Source of the DNA: CACIAM-69d sp001698445
GTDB taxonomy: Bacteria > Cyanobacteriota > Cyanobacteriia > CACIAM-69d
DNA: 64,000 nt
Assembly: GCF_043235035.1 (NCBI RefSeq)
Contig: NZ_JAZAQF010000086.1
Location: 248,001 to 312,000 of the forward strand
Direction: 5' to 3'
Of the stretch, positions 17,562 through 26,693 are shown piece after piece; position 1 is the first letter of the stretch; every line of letters starts with the position of its first letter. A program made the translations under genes and the position numbers. The notes under the pieces were generated by a model that saw only the letters and a program-made list of their open reading frames with translations, ran no database searches and was not told the DNA's origin.

Positions 17562-18392
17562 TTAAGACCTTTGGCCAAATGAAACTCGATGTTGCAATAC
17601 ACCAAATAGGTAGTCCATCAATAGCCCTACTAGTCCAACAATTAAGATGGCAGTAATAATGCTAGTGATCTTCAAGTTGTTCCATTCGTTCCAAACAAAA
17701 TAGCCGATTCCACCACTCAACAGAATCTCCGCCGCCACAATCACCAACCAAGCAATTCCTAGGCTAATTCGTAGCCCGGACACAATGTTGGGGGCAGCGG
17801 CAGGCAAAATCACTTTGGTAATGATTCGCCAACGGGAAGCGCCTAAGGTGTGGGCCACGTTCAGATAGGCTGGATCCACATTGCTGACCCCGAACTTGGT
17901 GTTAATCAGGGTGGGCCAGATACTGGTGATTGCGATGACAAACAGGGCTGTTCTTTCCGAATCTCGCATGAGCGCCAGACCCAATGGCAACCAGGCGAGC
18001 GGAGAAACGGGCCGCAGAATTTGGATGAAGGGGTCAACGGCTTTGGAAACTACGGGCGATAGACCAATCAGAATTCCCAGGGGAATGGCGATCGCCGTGC
18101 CAATCAAAAAACCACTCAAAACTCGGCGCAAACTGGTCAACAACAAGAGACCAATGCCCTGATCATTGGGCCCATTATCAAAAAATGGGTTCGAGATCCA
18201 AAACCAAAGATCGGCGATCGTTTGGCTAGCAGAGGGCATGATTGGCAAGAAGAGTTTTGAATTTGCGCCTAACTCCCACAGACCCAAGAACACTAGCAAA
18301 ATTGCCACAAACAACAAGAAGGCTTGTTGGTCGGTATTCAGCCGAAATGGCTTAACCTTTGGTGGAGCAGAGCGGAACACTTCATTTGTCAC
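17562..18392 (-). CDS. cynB: Cyanate/nitrate-type ABC transporter permease
   Basis: The 276-residue membrane protein belongs to the NrtB/CynB/SsuC permease family. It has an N-terminal span (LLFVAILLVFLGLWELGAN), further spans, and the coupling-loop motif HTLGASRWRIITKVILPAAAPNIVSGLRI that contacts the ATPase. It begins with GTG at 18392, only 14 bp after the binding-protein stop. The neighbours (binding protein, ATPase, cyanase) point to cyanate as substrate. Confidence 0.88.
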   Translation of the reverse strand: MTNEVFRSAPPKVKPFRLNTDQQAFLLFVAILLVFLGLWELGANSKLFLPIMPSASQTIADLWFWISNPFFDNGPNDQGIGLLLLTSLRRVLSGFLIGTAIAIPLGILIGLSPVVSKAVDPFIQILRPVSPLAWLPLGLALMRDSERTALFVIAITSIWPTLINTKFGVSNVDPAYLNVAHTLGASRWRIITKVILPAAAPNIVSGLRISLGIAWLVIVAAEILLSGGIGYFVWNEWNNLKITSIITAILIVGLVGLLMDYLFGVLQHRVSFGQRS

Positions 18393-18406
18393 GATGGTGA
18401 ACCTCG

Positions 18407-19984
18407 CTAGACTTTAAACCGCTTGATTTGCTCATCAACGTAAACAGCGGGGTCTTCGGGATCGAAGGTGTCGTACTTCAGCTTTTCAGACCGCTCGGCC
18501 GTGCTGGGCGGTGTTTGACCCAGTTCTTTTTGCAGTTCCGCTGCCAGATCTGTCAAGAAAATATCTTGGGCGATTTTGTCGTAATCTGCCTTGTCTTTGG
18601 GCATCAAATCCCAGCGGACTAATTGTGCTGCAATCCACTTGGAAAAACTCTTCCAAGGATAGGGATCAAAGCCAATGCGATCGGGCACATCTTGGGTATT
18701 ACCCAACCCATCTTCAAATTTACCTGTCAGCACAGCTTCCACCACGGGCAAGGGTTGATTGAGATATTTACGCTCAATCAAAGCCTTGGCAATTTCAGGG
18801 CGGTTAGCTGGTGTGTCTGCATAGGCAGCCGCATCAATGATCGCCTTGTTCACAGCCCGGAAGGTGTTAGGATTCGCATCGATCCACTGTTGACTAGCGG
18901 CGAAGGCACAGCAGGGGTGGCCGTCCCACAGGTCTTTTGTTAATAGGTGAATAAATCCAACCTGCTCAAACACAGCCCGTTGATTGAAGGGATCAGGCAT
19001 CAACATGGCATCAATTTCACCTGCTGCCATTTTGGCAACACTGTCCGGCGGTGGCACGGGTGAAATTTGCACATCCTTATCTGGATCAAGCCCCCCTGCT
19101 GCTAGGTAATAGCGAATCAGCATATTGTGCATCGAGAAGGGGAAGGGCACACCAATTTTGAAGCCCTTGAAGTCTTTGGCTTCCTTCACCTTACCCTTAT
19201 GCTTGGCAGCAACGGTAATTGCTTGACCATTGATGTTTTCAATGCTGGCTAGCTTAATGGGAAATGACGCTGATCCTAAGCCGAGGGTAATCGCGATCGG
19301 CATGGGAGAAAGCATGTGATAAGCATCGAGTTCACCCGCGATCGCGGAGTCCCGAACAGCGGCCCAATTGGGCATCTTTTTCACTTGCACATTCAAGCCA
19401 TATTTGCTGTAGAAACCCAGCGGCTCCGACATCACAATCGGCGTGGCACAGGTAATCGGAATGAACCCGATCGTTAAATCCTTTTTTTCCAAATTTGTTG
19501 GAGCATTAGCTGCTGGTGACTGAGCTGCATCAGGAGTTTCAGCCTGTTGTTGACCGCAACTGGCAGCAGCAATGAGTGCCCCGGCCACAACCACCCGCTT
19601 CATGAACTCCCGCCGACTAAATTCACTATTGCGGATAGTGTTGCTAAAAAATTCCGTGGAGTGAACACCAAATGCGGCTGTAAATACCTGGTCAAGCCCG
19701 CCCGCTTCCTTGATCAGTGCCTGGCAAAAGCGCTCTCGCTCTGGGTTGCCGCCCATTTGCCGCAACAGCAGCGCTTCTTTCATCTCCACTTCAGTCAGGG
19801 TCTTGGCCAGCTCTAGGGTTTCAGGCTTGTACAAACCCATTCGCACGAGATCATTAACGAGTTCTGCCGGATCATGGGGCATTCCTTCAGCCGCTTGCCA
19901 GTGATCCTGAGGGAGATGAGTTCCCCCGCAGGGGCAACGACTGAGTTCGACTTGAGCCTGAGAGCGAATATCCACTGATGACAT
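18407..19984 (-). CDS. cynA: Cyanate/nitrate-type ABC substrate-binding lipoprotein with long N-terminal extension
   Basis: The C-terminal ~380 residues are an NrtA/CynA-type periplasmic binding protein (LTIGFIPITCATPIVMSEPLGFYSKYGL; later GVPFPFSMHNMLIRYYLAAGGLDPDKD). What is odd is the front: before a twin-arginine motif SRREFMK (123-129) and lipobox AASC (C143) there are about 120 extra residues with CPCGG (17-21) and a helical segment. I chose ATG 19984, which has GGAG six bases upstream; the reading frame is unbroken from there. Normally the Tat signal would be at the N-terminus. The first gene of the operon; the divergent regulator pair is upstream. Confidence 0.82.
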   Translation of the reverse strand: MSSVDIRSQAQVELSRCPCGGTHLPQDHWQAAEGMPHDPAELVNDLVRMGLYKPETLELAKTLTEVEMKEALLLRQMGGNPERERFCQALIKEAGGLDQVFTAAFGVHSTEFFSNTIRNSEFSRREFMKRVVVAGALIAAASCGQQQAETPDAAQSPAANAPTNLEKKDLTIGFIPITCATPIVMSEPLGFYSKYGLNVQVKKMPNWAAVRDSAIAGELDAYHMLSPMPIAITLGLGSASFPIKLASIENINGQAITVAAKHKGKVKEAKDFKGFKIGVPFPFSMHNMLIRYYLAAGGLDPDKDVQISPVPPPDSVAKMAAGEIDAMLMPDPFNQRAVFEQVGFIHLLTKDLWDGHPCCAFAASQQWIDANPNTFRAVNKAIIDAAAYADTPANRPEIAKALIERKYLNQPLPVVEAVLTGKFEDGLGNTQDVPDRIGFDPYPWKSFSKWIAAQLVRWDLMPKDKADYDKIAQDIFLTDLAAELQKELGQTPPSTAERSEKLKYDTFDPEDPAVYVDEQIKRFKV

Positions 19985-20193
19985 GAGCTGCTCCAATTGG
20001 TATTGCGCAGGACAACATTCGGGTCTGTTGCTTTGCACAATACCAAGGAATAATGGACGATCGCATTAGAATTTTTTTGGTAAGAGTAGGATTTTTTTTC
20101 GCTCTTGAAAGAACAACCAAAGCCTCTGTGGGAAGCTTGGAAAATTCTCATTTGGAAAATAATGCGCTAAAAGTCCCTAATTCCAGAAAAATC

Positions 20194-20249
20194 ACGCAAA
20201 AAGCGTCAATTTTTCCTGAAATTTTGGAATCACATCTGCGTTTTACGCA
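20194..20249. promoter_or_regulatory. Two related dyads upstream of cynA
   Basis: ACGC-AAAAA-GCGT at 20194-20206 and TGCGT-TTT-ACGCA at 20237-20249 are short palindromes sharing the GCGT/ACGC half-sites. They lie in the 300-bp gap between cynA and the AraC-type response regulator. I looked for a GTA-N8-TAC NtcA box here and did not find a good one. Operator function is inference. Confidence 0.4.
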
Positions 20250-20287
20250 CAAATAATTGATTGATTTTGTTGTGTTTAATACCATTT

Positions 20288-21064
20288 CTATGCGAACCGT
20301 AGTCGCACAGAGTTTCGCCAGGACTGGGGTGGATCGCCATAGAGCTGACGAAATTGGCGAGTGAAGTAAGCCACGTCTGCATAGCCCACTCCCGCTGCAA
20401 TTTGGCGTACGGGTTGATCAGTTTCACAAAGCAACATCCGTGCCTGGGACATACGGCGTTCAGTAATCCAACGCTTAATGCTGTAGCCCGTTAGCTCTTG
20501 GGTAAGATTCGTTAAATAGGCGGGAGAATAGCCCACTGCTTTGGCCACATCATTTAACCCGATCGGGCGGTGATAGTTGGCTTCGATGAATGCAAATACT
20601 TGTGATAAACGAGAACAGTCGGGAAAAATTCCGTTTTCGAATTGACTGTTTATTTTACTTTCTGCTGGGGATGCATGAAAACTCGCTGCCAATTGGGCTT
20701 TTCGTTCCAGGCGAGTAGCGATCGCCGCCAACAATTGTTCAACGCTACAGGGCTTGGTTAAATAATCATCTGCACCCAATTCCATGCCCTGACGCAAATC
20801 TGCCATGGTTGCTTTGGCAGTGAGAAAGATAAATGGAATTGCAGCGGTGGCCGGATGGCGACGAATTGCCGATAGAACGCTGTAGCCATCGAGATCGGGC
20901 ATCATGATGTCGCAGACGATTAAGTCTGGCAGATGCATTTGGGCTAACTTGATCCCGATCGAACCATTCTCAGCCTCGATCGCACAAAACCCCTCAAACG
21001 TCAGGCATCCCATGAAGATGCTGCGGGTTTGCGCTTCGTCTTCAATCACCAAAACTTTCGTCAT
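20288..21064 (-). CDS. Response regulator with AraC-type DNA-binding domain
   Basis: The 258-residue protein is a receiver domain (residues 1-120, acidic D9/E10 area, phospho-acceptor D52 in VCDIMMPDLDGY, K103 in DDYLTKPCS) joined to an AraC/XylS double helix-turn-helix (about 155-258: RPIGLNDVAKAVGYSPAYL and RQIAAGVGYADVAYFTRQF). It is transcribed toward cynA and away from the histidine kinase gene that starts 136 bp upstream on the other strand. The simplest reading is that this pair controls the cyanate operon, but the signal is unknown. Confidence 0.88.
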   Translation of the reverse strand: MTKVLVIEDEAQTRSIFMGCLTFEGFCAIEAENGSIGIKLAQMHLPDLIVCDIMMPDLDGYSVLSAIRRHPATAAIPFIFLTAKATMADLRQGMELGADDYLTKPCSVEQLLAAIATRLERKAQLAASFHASPAESKINSQFENGIFPDCSRLSQVFAFIEANYHRPIGLNDVAKAVGYSPAYLTNLTQELTGYSIKRWITERRMSQARMLLCETDQPVRQIAAGVGYADVAYFTRQFRQLYGDPPQSWRNSVRLRFA

Positions 21065-21148
21065 GAACTGCCTGATTTACAGTAATGACCTGGGTGGTGT
21101 ACCATGCCGGCCAAGTTTCGGTCGTACTCTCCAAACTGTGTGGTGTAA

Positions 21149-21164
21149 GAGGATACATATCCTC
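21149..21164. promoter_or_regulatory. Perfect 16-bp dyad between regulator and kinase genes
   Basis: GAGGATA-CA-TATCCTC: two 7-bp arms in perfect complement, midway in the divergent promoter region of the two-component pair. It could be an autoregulatory operator or a site for another repressor. It also overlaps the region just before the kinase start. Confidence 0.45.
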
Positions 21165-21199
21165 ATTGGTCGCAAAATTTGTCAGGAATTCTGGACATC

Positions 21200-22468
21200 A
21201 TGCGGCAATATTATTGGTTACAGCCTGTTTCAAAGCCGACCACGACACCGGCTGAGGCGCATATCTCCGCCTTACAAGCATCGCCGGAAACCGACCTAGA
21301 AACCCTGCGTCGCCAGCATGAGTTAATCCTGAATGCGGTGGGCGAGGGGGTCTATGGGCTGGATTTAGCAGGTCGAGTAACCTTTGTGAATCCAGCGGCG
21401 GCCAGCATGATTGGTTGGGAAATTCAGGACTTAATTGGTCAGTCCATGCATTCGGTTTTGCATCATTCCAAACCCGACGGCCAACCCTATCCCATCCATG
21501 ACTGCCCAATTTATCAAGCTTTTCAAGACGGACGAATTCATCGTGCCAATACAGAAGTTTTTTGGCGCAAGGATGGATCGAGCTTTCCCGTTGAATATAT
21601 CAGCACACCCATGCAAGATCAGCAGGGAAATGTGATTGGAACGGTGGTTACCTTCCAGGATATTACCCAACGAAAATGGGCAGAGACTTTGTTGCAGCGA
21701 ACCAATGAAGAGCTTGAGTTGAAAGTGCGCGATCGCACGGCTCAACTTCATCGTGCCAATCAAGAACTCCAGGAGCTAAGCGATCTCAAATCTCGCTTTG
21801 TTTCGATGGTTTGTCATGAATTTCGTAATCCGCTCAATAATATTTTACTGTCAGCATCATCGCTTGACCGTTACGATGCACAACTTTCCCATGAGCAGCG
21901 CCAAAATTATCTTCAGGGAGTCAAGAACGATGTAGAGCGCATGACTCAAATGATTGATGACATTCTAGTGATCGGTAAAACTGAGGCCCATAAGCTAATG
22001 GTTCAACCTCAGCCGATCGAGCTAGTGCAGTTTTGTCATAGCTTGGTAGCAGAAATGCAGGCGACATCTGATCAACAGTCACTATCGATGTTGAGTCGGC
22101 ATCGTCATGTGATGGCCAACTTAGACGAAAAACTATTGCGATCAATTCTGACTAATATTCTCTCTAATTCAATTCGATATTCCCATCACCATCAAAGCCC
22201 AATTCATTTGCGACTGTCAAAGCGCAGCGGTCAGGTAACGTTCCAAATTTGCGATCAAGGCATCGGCATTCCCCGCGAAGATTTACCCCACCTCTTTGAA
22301 CCTTTTCGTCGAGGTAAGAACGTCAGTAATATTCCTGGAACTGGCTTGGGTTTGAATATTGTCAAGCGCTTTGTAGACTTGCAGCATGGAACAATCAAGA
22401 TAGATAGTAAGCTCAATGTGGGAACGACTTTTAAAATTACGTTGCCGCTTGGTTGGAACGAAACATAG
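21200..22468 (+). CDS. PAS-domain sensor histidine kinase
   Basis: A soluble kinase of about 422 residues from ATG 21200; a TTG seven codons earlier (21179) is an alternative start. Order: short N-terminus, PAS domain (about 45-160: NAVGEGVYGLDLAGRVTFVN), a coiled coil (TNEELELKVRDRTAQLHRANQ), HisKA with MVCHEFRNPL (H206) and HATPase with NILSNSIRYS, DQGIGIPRED and GTGLGLNIV. There is no membrane segment, so the signal is sensed inside the cell. It is divergent from the AraC-type regulator, its likely partner. Confidence 0.88.
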   Translation: MRQYYWLQPVSKPTTTPAEAHISALQASPETDLETLRRQHELILNAVGEGVYGLDLAGRVTFVNPAAASMIGWEIQDLIGQSMHSVLHHSKPDGQPYPIHDCPIYQAFQDGRIHRANTEVFWRKDGSSFPVEYISTPMQDQQGNVIGTVVTFQDITQRKWAETLLQRTNEELELKVRDRTAQLHRANQELQELSDLKSRFVSMVCHEFRNPLNNILLSASSLDRYDAQLSHEQRQNYLQGVKNDVERMTQMIDDILVIGKTEAHKLMVQPQPIELVQFCHSLVAEMQATSDQQSLSMLSRHRHVMANLDEKLLRSILTNILSNSIRYSHHHQSPIHLRLSKRSGQVTFQICDQGIGIPREDLPHLFEPFRRGKNVSNIPGTGLGLNIVKRFVDLQHGTIKIDSKLNVGTTFKITLPLGWNET

Positions 22469-22805
22469 AAATAAGCCATCAGTTGCAAGTTGCAAAATGA
22501 AGCGAGCAACCGTATCGAAATTGCCTAAACATGCATTTCTGATTTGCACGTCATGTAGACGGCATTGTGATCAGCATCATGATTGAGCGCAATAGAATAA
22601 TTTTTAAGTGATCACTAAAATCAACTAAGCGTGGGTTGAACGCCATTCATTGCACAACAACTCAAGTATTGTGCAAGGTTGCAAGGGGCTGGCTGATCAG
22701 TTGCAGAGATTAGGGGGAGTGGTTGCATGGGGATCGGGCGATCGCGCTAGAATCGGCTCCACTGTGCTATTTCAAGGGCCGATGGGCAACACCACCGACT
22801 CCTGC
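22469..22805. other. Gap before aat
   Basis: About 340 bp. The aat frame is open through the last 156 bp but that part lacks family similarity. No other gene, repeat or clear terminator is seen. Confidence 0.45.
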
Positions 22806-23387
22806 ATGTCCCAATACGATATTCCGGCGCTGATTGCTGGCTATTCGCGCGGCTATTTTTTAATGGCCGATGAAACGGGTAACGATTTGGGCTGGTATTG
22901 CAGCCGGGAACGGACGCTGATTCCGCTGGATGATCGCTTCCGATATCCCAAGTCCCTGCGGCGAGTGCTGAATCAAAATCGGTTTACGGTGGCGATCGAT
23001 CGAGCATTTCGGGATGTGGTGGAAGGCTGTGCCGATCGGGACACCACTTGGATCTCGGAAGAGCTAAAGGAAATTTATTGGGCGCTCCATTGCGCTGGCT
23101 ATGCCCACAGTTTTGAAACTTGGCAGGGCGACCACCTGGCCGGCGGCGTTTTGGGAATTGTGATCGGTGGGGCGTTCATTGGCGAATCGATGTTTTATCA
23201 AATTCCCGATGGCTCGAAGGTGGCAATGGTCAAGCTGGTTGAGCATCTGCGCTGTCGCGATTTTCTGTTGTTTGATGCCCAAATGATGAATCCACACTTG
23301 GAACGATTTGGGGCTTACAACATCCGCGATCGCCACTACGAGGTGCTGTTGCATCGTGCAACCCAGCATCGCTGCTCATTTTGCTAA
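22806..23387 (+). CDS. aat: Leucyl/phenylalanyl-tRNA-protein transferase
   Basis: Aat adds Leu or Phe from aminoacyl-tRNA to proteins with N-terminal Arg or Lys, creating N-degrons that ClpS recognises; clpS is also in this window, 18 kb away. The 193 residues from ATG 22806 include MSQYDIPALIAGYSRGYFLMAD, GWYCSRERTLIPLDDRFRYP, TWISEELKEIYWALHCAGYAHS and GGAFIGESMFYQIPDGSK, all family blocks. An upstream start at 22650 would add 52 residues without family similarity. The length agrees with other cyanobacterial Aat. Confidence 0.93.
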   Translation: MSQYDIPALIAGYSRGYFLMADETGNDLGWYCSRERTLIPLDDRFRYPKSLRRVLNQNRFTVAIDRAFRDVVEGCADRDTTWISEELKEIYWALHCAGYAHSFETWQGDHLAGGVLGIVIGGAFIGESMFYQIPDGSKVAMVKLVEHLRCRDFLLFDAQMMNPHLERFGAYNIRDRHYEVLLHRATQHRCSFC

Positions 23388-23608
23388 CTGCATGGCTAGC
23401 CAGTTTGCCAGTGGTTAGCCAACCGGTTAGCAACGCAGTTAGCCAGTTTGAAAAAGTCGGGGATCAAAAAGCGATCGACTCCCCTGTTTCAGGAATCGAT
23501 CGCGCTGTGCCAAACGGTGAATAACGCTGGCAATTGTTGGAAATTGTTCCGCAAACCACCGTTAATCAGACGGTAGTAATGGGGCGCTAATCAACTGGGG
23601 GCAATTAC

Positions 23609-24478
23609 CTACCGACGGCGGAAGCTGCCAAAGCTCGATCGCATCCGCACGGGCGATCGCCCAAAGCTGCTGCCAAAGCTGCTGCGGGGCCGGGGAGCAG
23701 CCACGCGACGGTTAGGGGTGCTGCGGAAGGTGCTGCTGCCAAAGCCAGAGCCAGTGGCCTTGGCTCGGTTGTTGGCGGCCGGGCGGTTCAGCCCCGTAGC
23801 ATTGCGAGCCACATTGCCGGTGGCGCGGAACTGCTGGCGGTTACGCTCGGCCACGGGGGCAGCGTTGTAGCGGTTTTGATAGCTGCTGATGGCATCACCG
23901 TAGCTGCGACCATAGCCGCCGTAGCCCACCAAGGGGCGACCGGGCAAATAGGCCGGGGGCAGCACGTAATGGGGCGCAAACAGAGCATTCGCCACCACTT
24001 GACCCGCGATCGCCCCAGCAAAAGGAGACCAGAAGCTAGACTCACGGCGAACAATCACCGTTTGTTGCTCACCCGTTTGGGGATTGGTTTGGACAGCGGT
24101 TTCGCTATGGAGATATTCGATTTTGAAGTCTTCGTTGAGGTACAGCACGGGCTGACCGTCTTTCATGGCCAGGTAGGGCTTTTTTCCTTGGGCGATCGCC
24201 TCGTCATCCAGCCGGGCCATCTGCAACTCGGAGGTGCGAAAAACCGGCGAAGCACCAGCGGGCGTGTTTAACAGCATCAGGGCATATTCCCCCGTGCCGT
24301 CGTCATAGGCGGCCTGCTGAACCGGATAGTCGCCCGTGGGCAGGGATTTGGCAGCACTGGGCGCGGCGGCCACAATGGCGCTGGGCAAGGCTTCCGCTCG
24401 CACCACCGTTGGTGAGCCGGTGATCGTGACCCAGGCGATCGCGATCGCCAGTACCAAAGCCAATAATTTTCGGAGCAT
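23609..24478 (-). CDS. Secreted protein with Arg/Ser/Gly-rich tail
   Basis: The 289-residue protein starts with a Sec signal peptide (MLRKLLALVLAIAIAWVTITG, likely cut after VRA). A middle part (about 50-150) is of ordinary composition, with a glycine/tyrosine-rich stretch (GYGGYGRSYG) around 190. The last ~70 residues are low-complexity with repeated SFGSS/RSSFG and many Arg, giving a strongly basic tail. I do not recognise the family. A cell-envelope location is likely. A basic tail may bind acidic polysaccharide or membrane (inference). Confidence 0.7.
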   Translation of the reverse strand: MLRKLLALVLAIAIAWVTITGSPTVVRAEALPSAIVAAAPSAAKSLPTGDYPVQQAAYDDGTGEYALMLLNTPAGASPVFRTSELQMARLDDEAIAQGKKPYLAMKDGQPVLYLNEDFKIEYLHSETAVQTNPQTGEQQTVIVRRESSFWSPFAGAIAGQVVANALFAPHYVLPPAYLPGRPLVGYGGYGRSYGDAISSYQNRYNAAPVAERNRQQFRATGNVARNATGLNRPAANNRAKATGSGFGSSTFRSTPNRRVAAPRPRSSFGSSFGRSPVRMRSSFGSFRRR

Positions 24479-24751
24479 AGGGCTATCTCAAAACAACAAA
24501 ATCACGCTTGAGGCCATTGGGCGGCCAAGAAGCTGAGTTCTGTGGGCCAAGCCGGCAATGGGCCAAGTCTGCAATCCGCCAGCAGCGAATCGATCGCGTG
24601 GTGGCGGCCGAACCAAGAGCCGCAGCCCCAAAACAGCAAGCCAAACCCAAAACAGCAAGCGAGGATTGATTAAAAAAGACCAACCCTGATTCCTCGGATT
24701 GAAATTCCGATGGGACGGCATTCCTCCCAAAGACCCCCTAAGCGGGAGTTT

Positions 24752-25354
24752 CTACAGCGGAATCAGTTCCGGGAAATTTTGCAGGAGCTGATCATTCGTC
24801 AGCTCATCTCCCAGTCGGGCAGGGGCAAAGTGTACCTGCACAGCCCGCAATTTTTGATTGTAGTGGAGGTTTGCCAGAGCCTTGAGACCCGTTGCTAAGG
24901 CTTCAGAATCAGCCAGGTTGGTTTCGAGGCTGGGGACTTCGCCTTCATAGCCCACCGTCAACATCACCAACAGGTTGCTCGTGGCCGGGAGGGTCAGCAG
25001 GTCGTCATCCAGTTGACTGGGCAAATCCAGGTCAGGCTGGCTGAGATAGCGGGCCGCCGAGTCGGTGAATAGGTCATTGAACCGATCGCCCGCTTCTCCT
25101 TCATCCCAAAACACATCCCCCTCATTGCTGGCGGACTGCCAATAGGTTCGATATTGCAGCAGGCTTTCGCAAAGGTCTGACAGGCCCTGGCCCAAAACGT
25201 CCAAGTCCCCTTCCGCTTCGATCGCCTCCCGAGCAATTTGATTGAGCTTGCCCAGCAAGGGGGCCACTTCTGACCCGGCTAGATGCACAAAAATGCGGGT
25301 GACGACGAAGCGGCTTTTGCCCGTCAGTCGATTCCACTGATCACCTAAACTCAT
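24752..25354 (-). CDS. DUF1517-type protein
   Basis: The 200-residue protein ends with a DUF1517-like block: LLVMLTVGYEGEVPSLE, then ALATGLKALANLHYNQKLRAVQVHFAP and a final LTNDQLLQNFPELIPL. This family is found in cyanobacteria and chloroplasts; its function is unknown. The usual N-terminal membrane anchor and Ser/Gly-rich stretch of larger relatives are missing, so this is a short soluble form. It starts with ATG at 25354. Gene order gives no clue to its role. Confidence 0.75.
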   Translation of the reverse strand: MSLGDQWNRLTGKSRFVVTRIFVHLAGSEVAPLLGKLNQIAREAIEAEGDLDVLGQGLSDLCESLLQYRTYWQSASNEGDVFWDEGEAGDRFNDLFTDSAARYLSQPDLDLPSQLDDDLLTLPATSNLLVMLTVGYEGEVPSLETNLADSEALATGLKALANLHYNQKLRAVQVHFAPARLGDELTNDQLLQNFPELIPL

Positions 25355-25721
25355 GGTTCTGGAACGCTGTTGACGCGATGTTGACGCGGTACTGATTCGG
25401 TCTCAATTCGGTACTGATTCGAGATCAAATCAATACGGTTTGAATGCAAATTGAATGCAAATTGAATGCAAAGGGAGTGGCTCAAAATCCAAAAGCGTGC
25501 AAGCCTTGGCTTGCTTACTGTCCAGCTTATCCTGTGGAGCAGGGGTGGCTCTGGCGAGATAACCGACCGCTGGCCGGCCTAGCGGAATGATGGCTAATCG
25601 GGTATCGACTGCGTTGCATTCCTGAGGCGTGGTGGGACAAAGGGAGTTTTAGGGAAGCGATCGATCGCGCGATCGGGGCAAATGGACAGCGTTTGGGCGA
25701 TGATTCGGCGGTAGTCGGGGC
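25355..25721. other. Gap with an 11-bp triple tandem repeat
   Basis: About 365 bp without a supported gene. It contains TTGAATGCAAA three times in a row (25440-25450, 25451-25461, 25462-25472), preceded by a run with GTTGACGCG and GGTACTGATTCG each repeated twice. It lies between divergent genes and so holds two promoters. Confidence 0.55.
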
Positions 25722-26552
25722 TTGGGAATGGTGAAAGGAGTGTGGAGTGGTTGGTGTCGGCGAACAATCGGCCGGCGAACAATCGGGCTGGTGGGCTGTT
25801 TGGGATGGCTGTGGGGTGGAATCCTGATCCCAGCCGGGGCCGAGCCGGGGCCGGCTGTGCAAGCGCCCCAAACACCCTTGGACTGGCGTTATCAATATCG
25901 CAAAGTGCGCCACCCCCAAGGCTTTTGGGCGATCGAACTGCCGATCGATTGGAATATGCCGCTCCATCGGGATTATCACTCGGTGTTCTATAGCGAGCCG
26001 ATCGCCCCGTCGCGGGGATGGCAACCCAAACCCCTGCCCCGATCGCTGATTCGGTTGGATTTGGTGCTGTTAGATCAATCCATGGAAGCGGCAGAAACGG
26101 ATTTAACAACTCGGGCAGAAGCGGCAGGATTGACCTTAACCGAGCGATCGACTCTGAGCTTGGCCGGGCGATCGGCTGTGCGGATGGTTTTAGATCGGGT
26201 GATTTCAGATCGGGTAATTTCAGATCAAGTAATCTCGGATCAGGCGACTCCAAATCCGGTGAGTCCAGAAGCCAAAGACGCAAAAGACACAAAACCAGAA
26301 GCGGGCCCAGAGTTCGATCGCACCTGGTTCACCTTGATTCCCGTCACCCCGCGCTTGAGTTTGTTGCTGGTGGGGAGCTATAACCCCTGTGAAAATCCGA
26401 CGGCGGAGGCGGTGCTAACCAAAATTCACCGCTCGATCGAGCTGTTTTTTGAACAACCCACCGACATACGCACACCGGCCCAACATTTACTCCCCCTGGA
26501 GTTGCCGCCCTTGGAAAATTCACCCGGCGATCAGGAACCCCAAACCCCCTAG
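25722..26552 (+). CDS. Secreted protein of unknown function
   Basis: The 276-residue product has an N-terminal signal peptide (twin arginines, then IGLVGCLGWLWGGILIPAGA). The mature part contains a mixed alpha/beta region (about 50-150: FWAIELPIDWNMPLHRDYHSVFYSEP), a short tandem repeat of five residues (VISD(R/Q)), a Lys/Asp-rich linker and a second ordered part with LSLLLVGSYNPCENP. The pattern recalls PsbP-like or TolA-type secreted proteins but I cannot assign it. The ATG at 25722 is the best start for the signal sequence. It is convergent with purF across a strong terminator. Confidence 0.6.
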   Translation: MGMVKGVWSGWCRRTIGRRTIGLVGCLGWLWGGILIPAGAEPGPAVQAPQTPLDWRYQYRKVRHPQGFWAIELPIDWNMPLHRDYHSVFYSEPIAPSRGWQPKPLPRSLIRLDLVLLDQSMEAAETDLTTRAEAAGLTLTERSTLSLAGRSAVRMVLDRVISDRVISDQVISDQATPNPVSPEAKDAKDTKPEAGPEFDRTWFTLIPVTPRLSLLLVGSYNPCENPTAEAVLTKIHRSIELFFEQPTDIRTPAQHLLPLELPPLENSPGDQEPQTP

Positions 26553-26612
26553 AAATAATCCAATTCAAAACAACTCAAAACAATCCAACTCAAAACAATC
26601 CCAACTATCAAA

Positions 26613-26645
26613 AATGGGGCGATCGAACTGCTCGATCGCCCCATT
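26613..26645. terminator. Bidirectional terminator between convergent genes
   Basis: A 14-bp perfect stem, AATGGGGCGATCGA (26613-26626) with TCGATCGCCCCATT (26632-26645), and a five-base loop. On the minus strand it is followed by T-rich sequence, so it should stop purF transcripts; on the plus strand it serves the secreted-protein gene. The stem contains a HIP1-like core (GGCGATCG). Confidence 0.8.
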
Positions 26646-26693
26646 AGTTAATTTCTGATTAAGGCATGGGTCGCTGATAACAGGCCCTTGGAA

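Noticed and set aside
20039..20287. NtcA site upstream of cynA
   Set aside because: No GTA-N8-TAC palindrome with a spaced -10 box was found on either strand.
25594..26292. Minus-strand open frame of 232 codons
   Set aside because: It overlaps the secreted-protein gene that has a signal peptide; the minus product is Pro/Leu/Ser-rich without structure.
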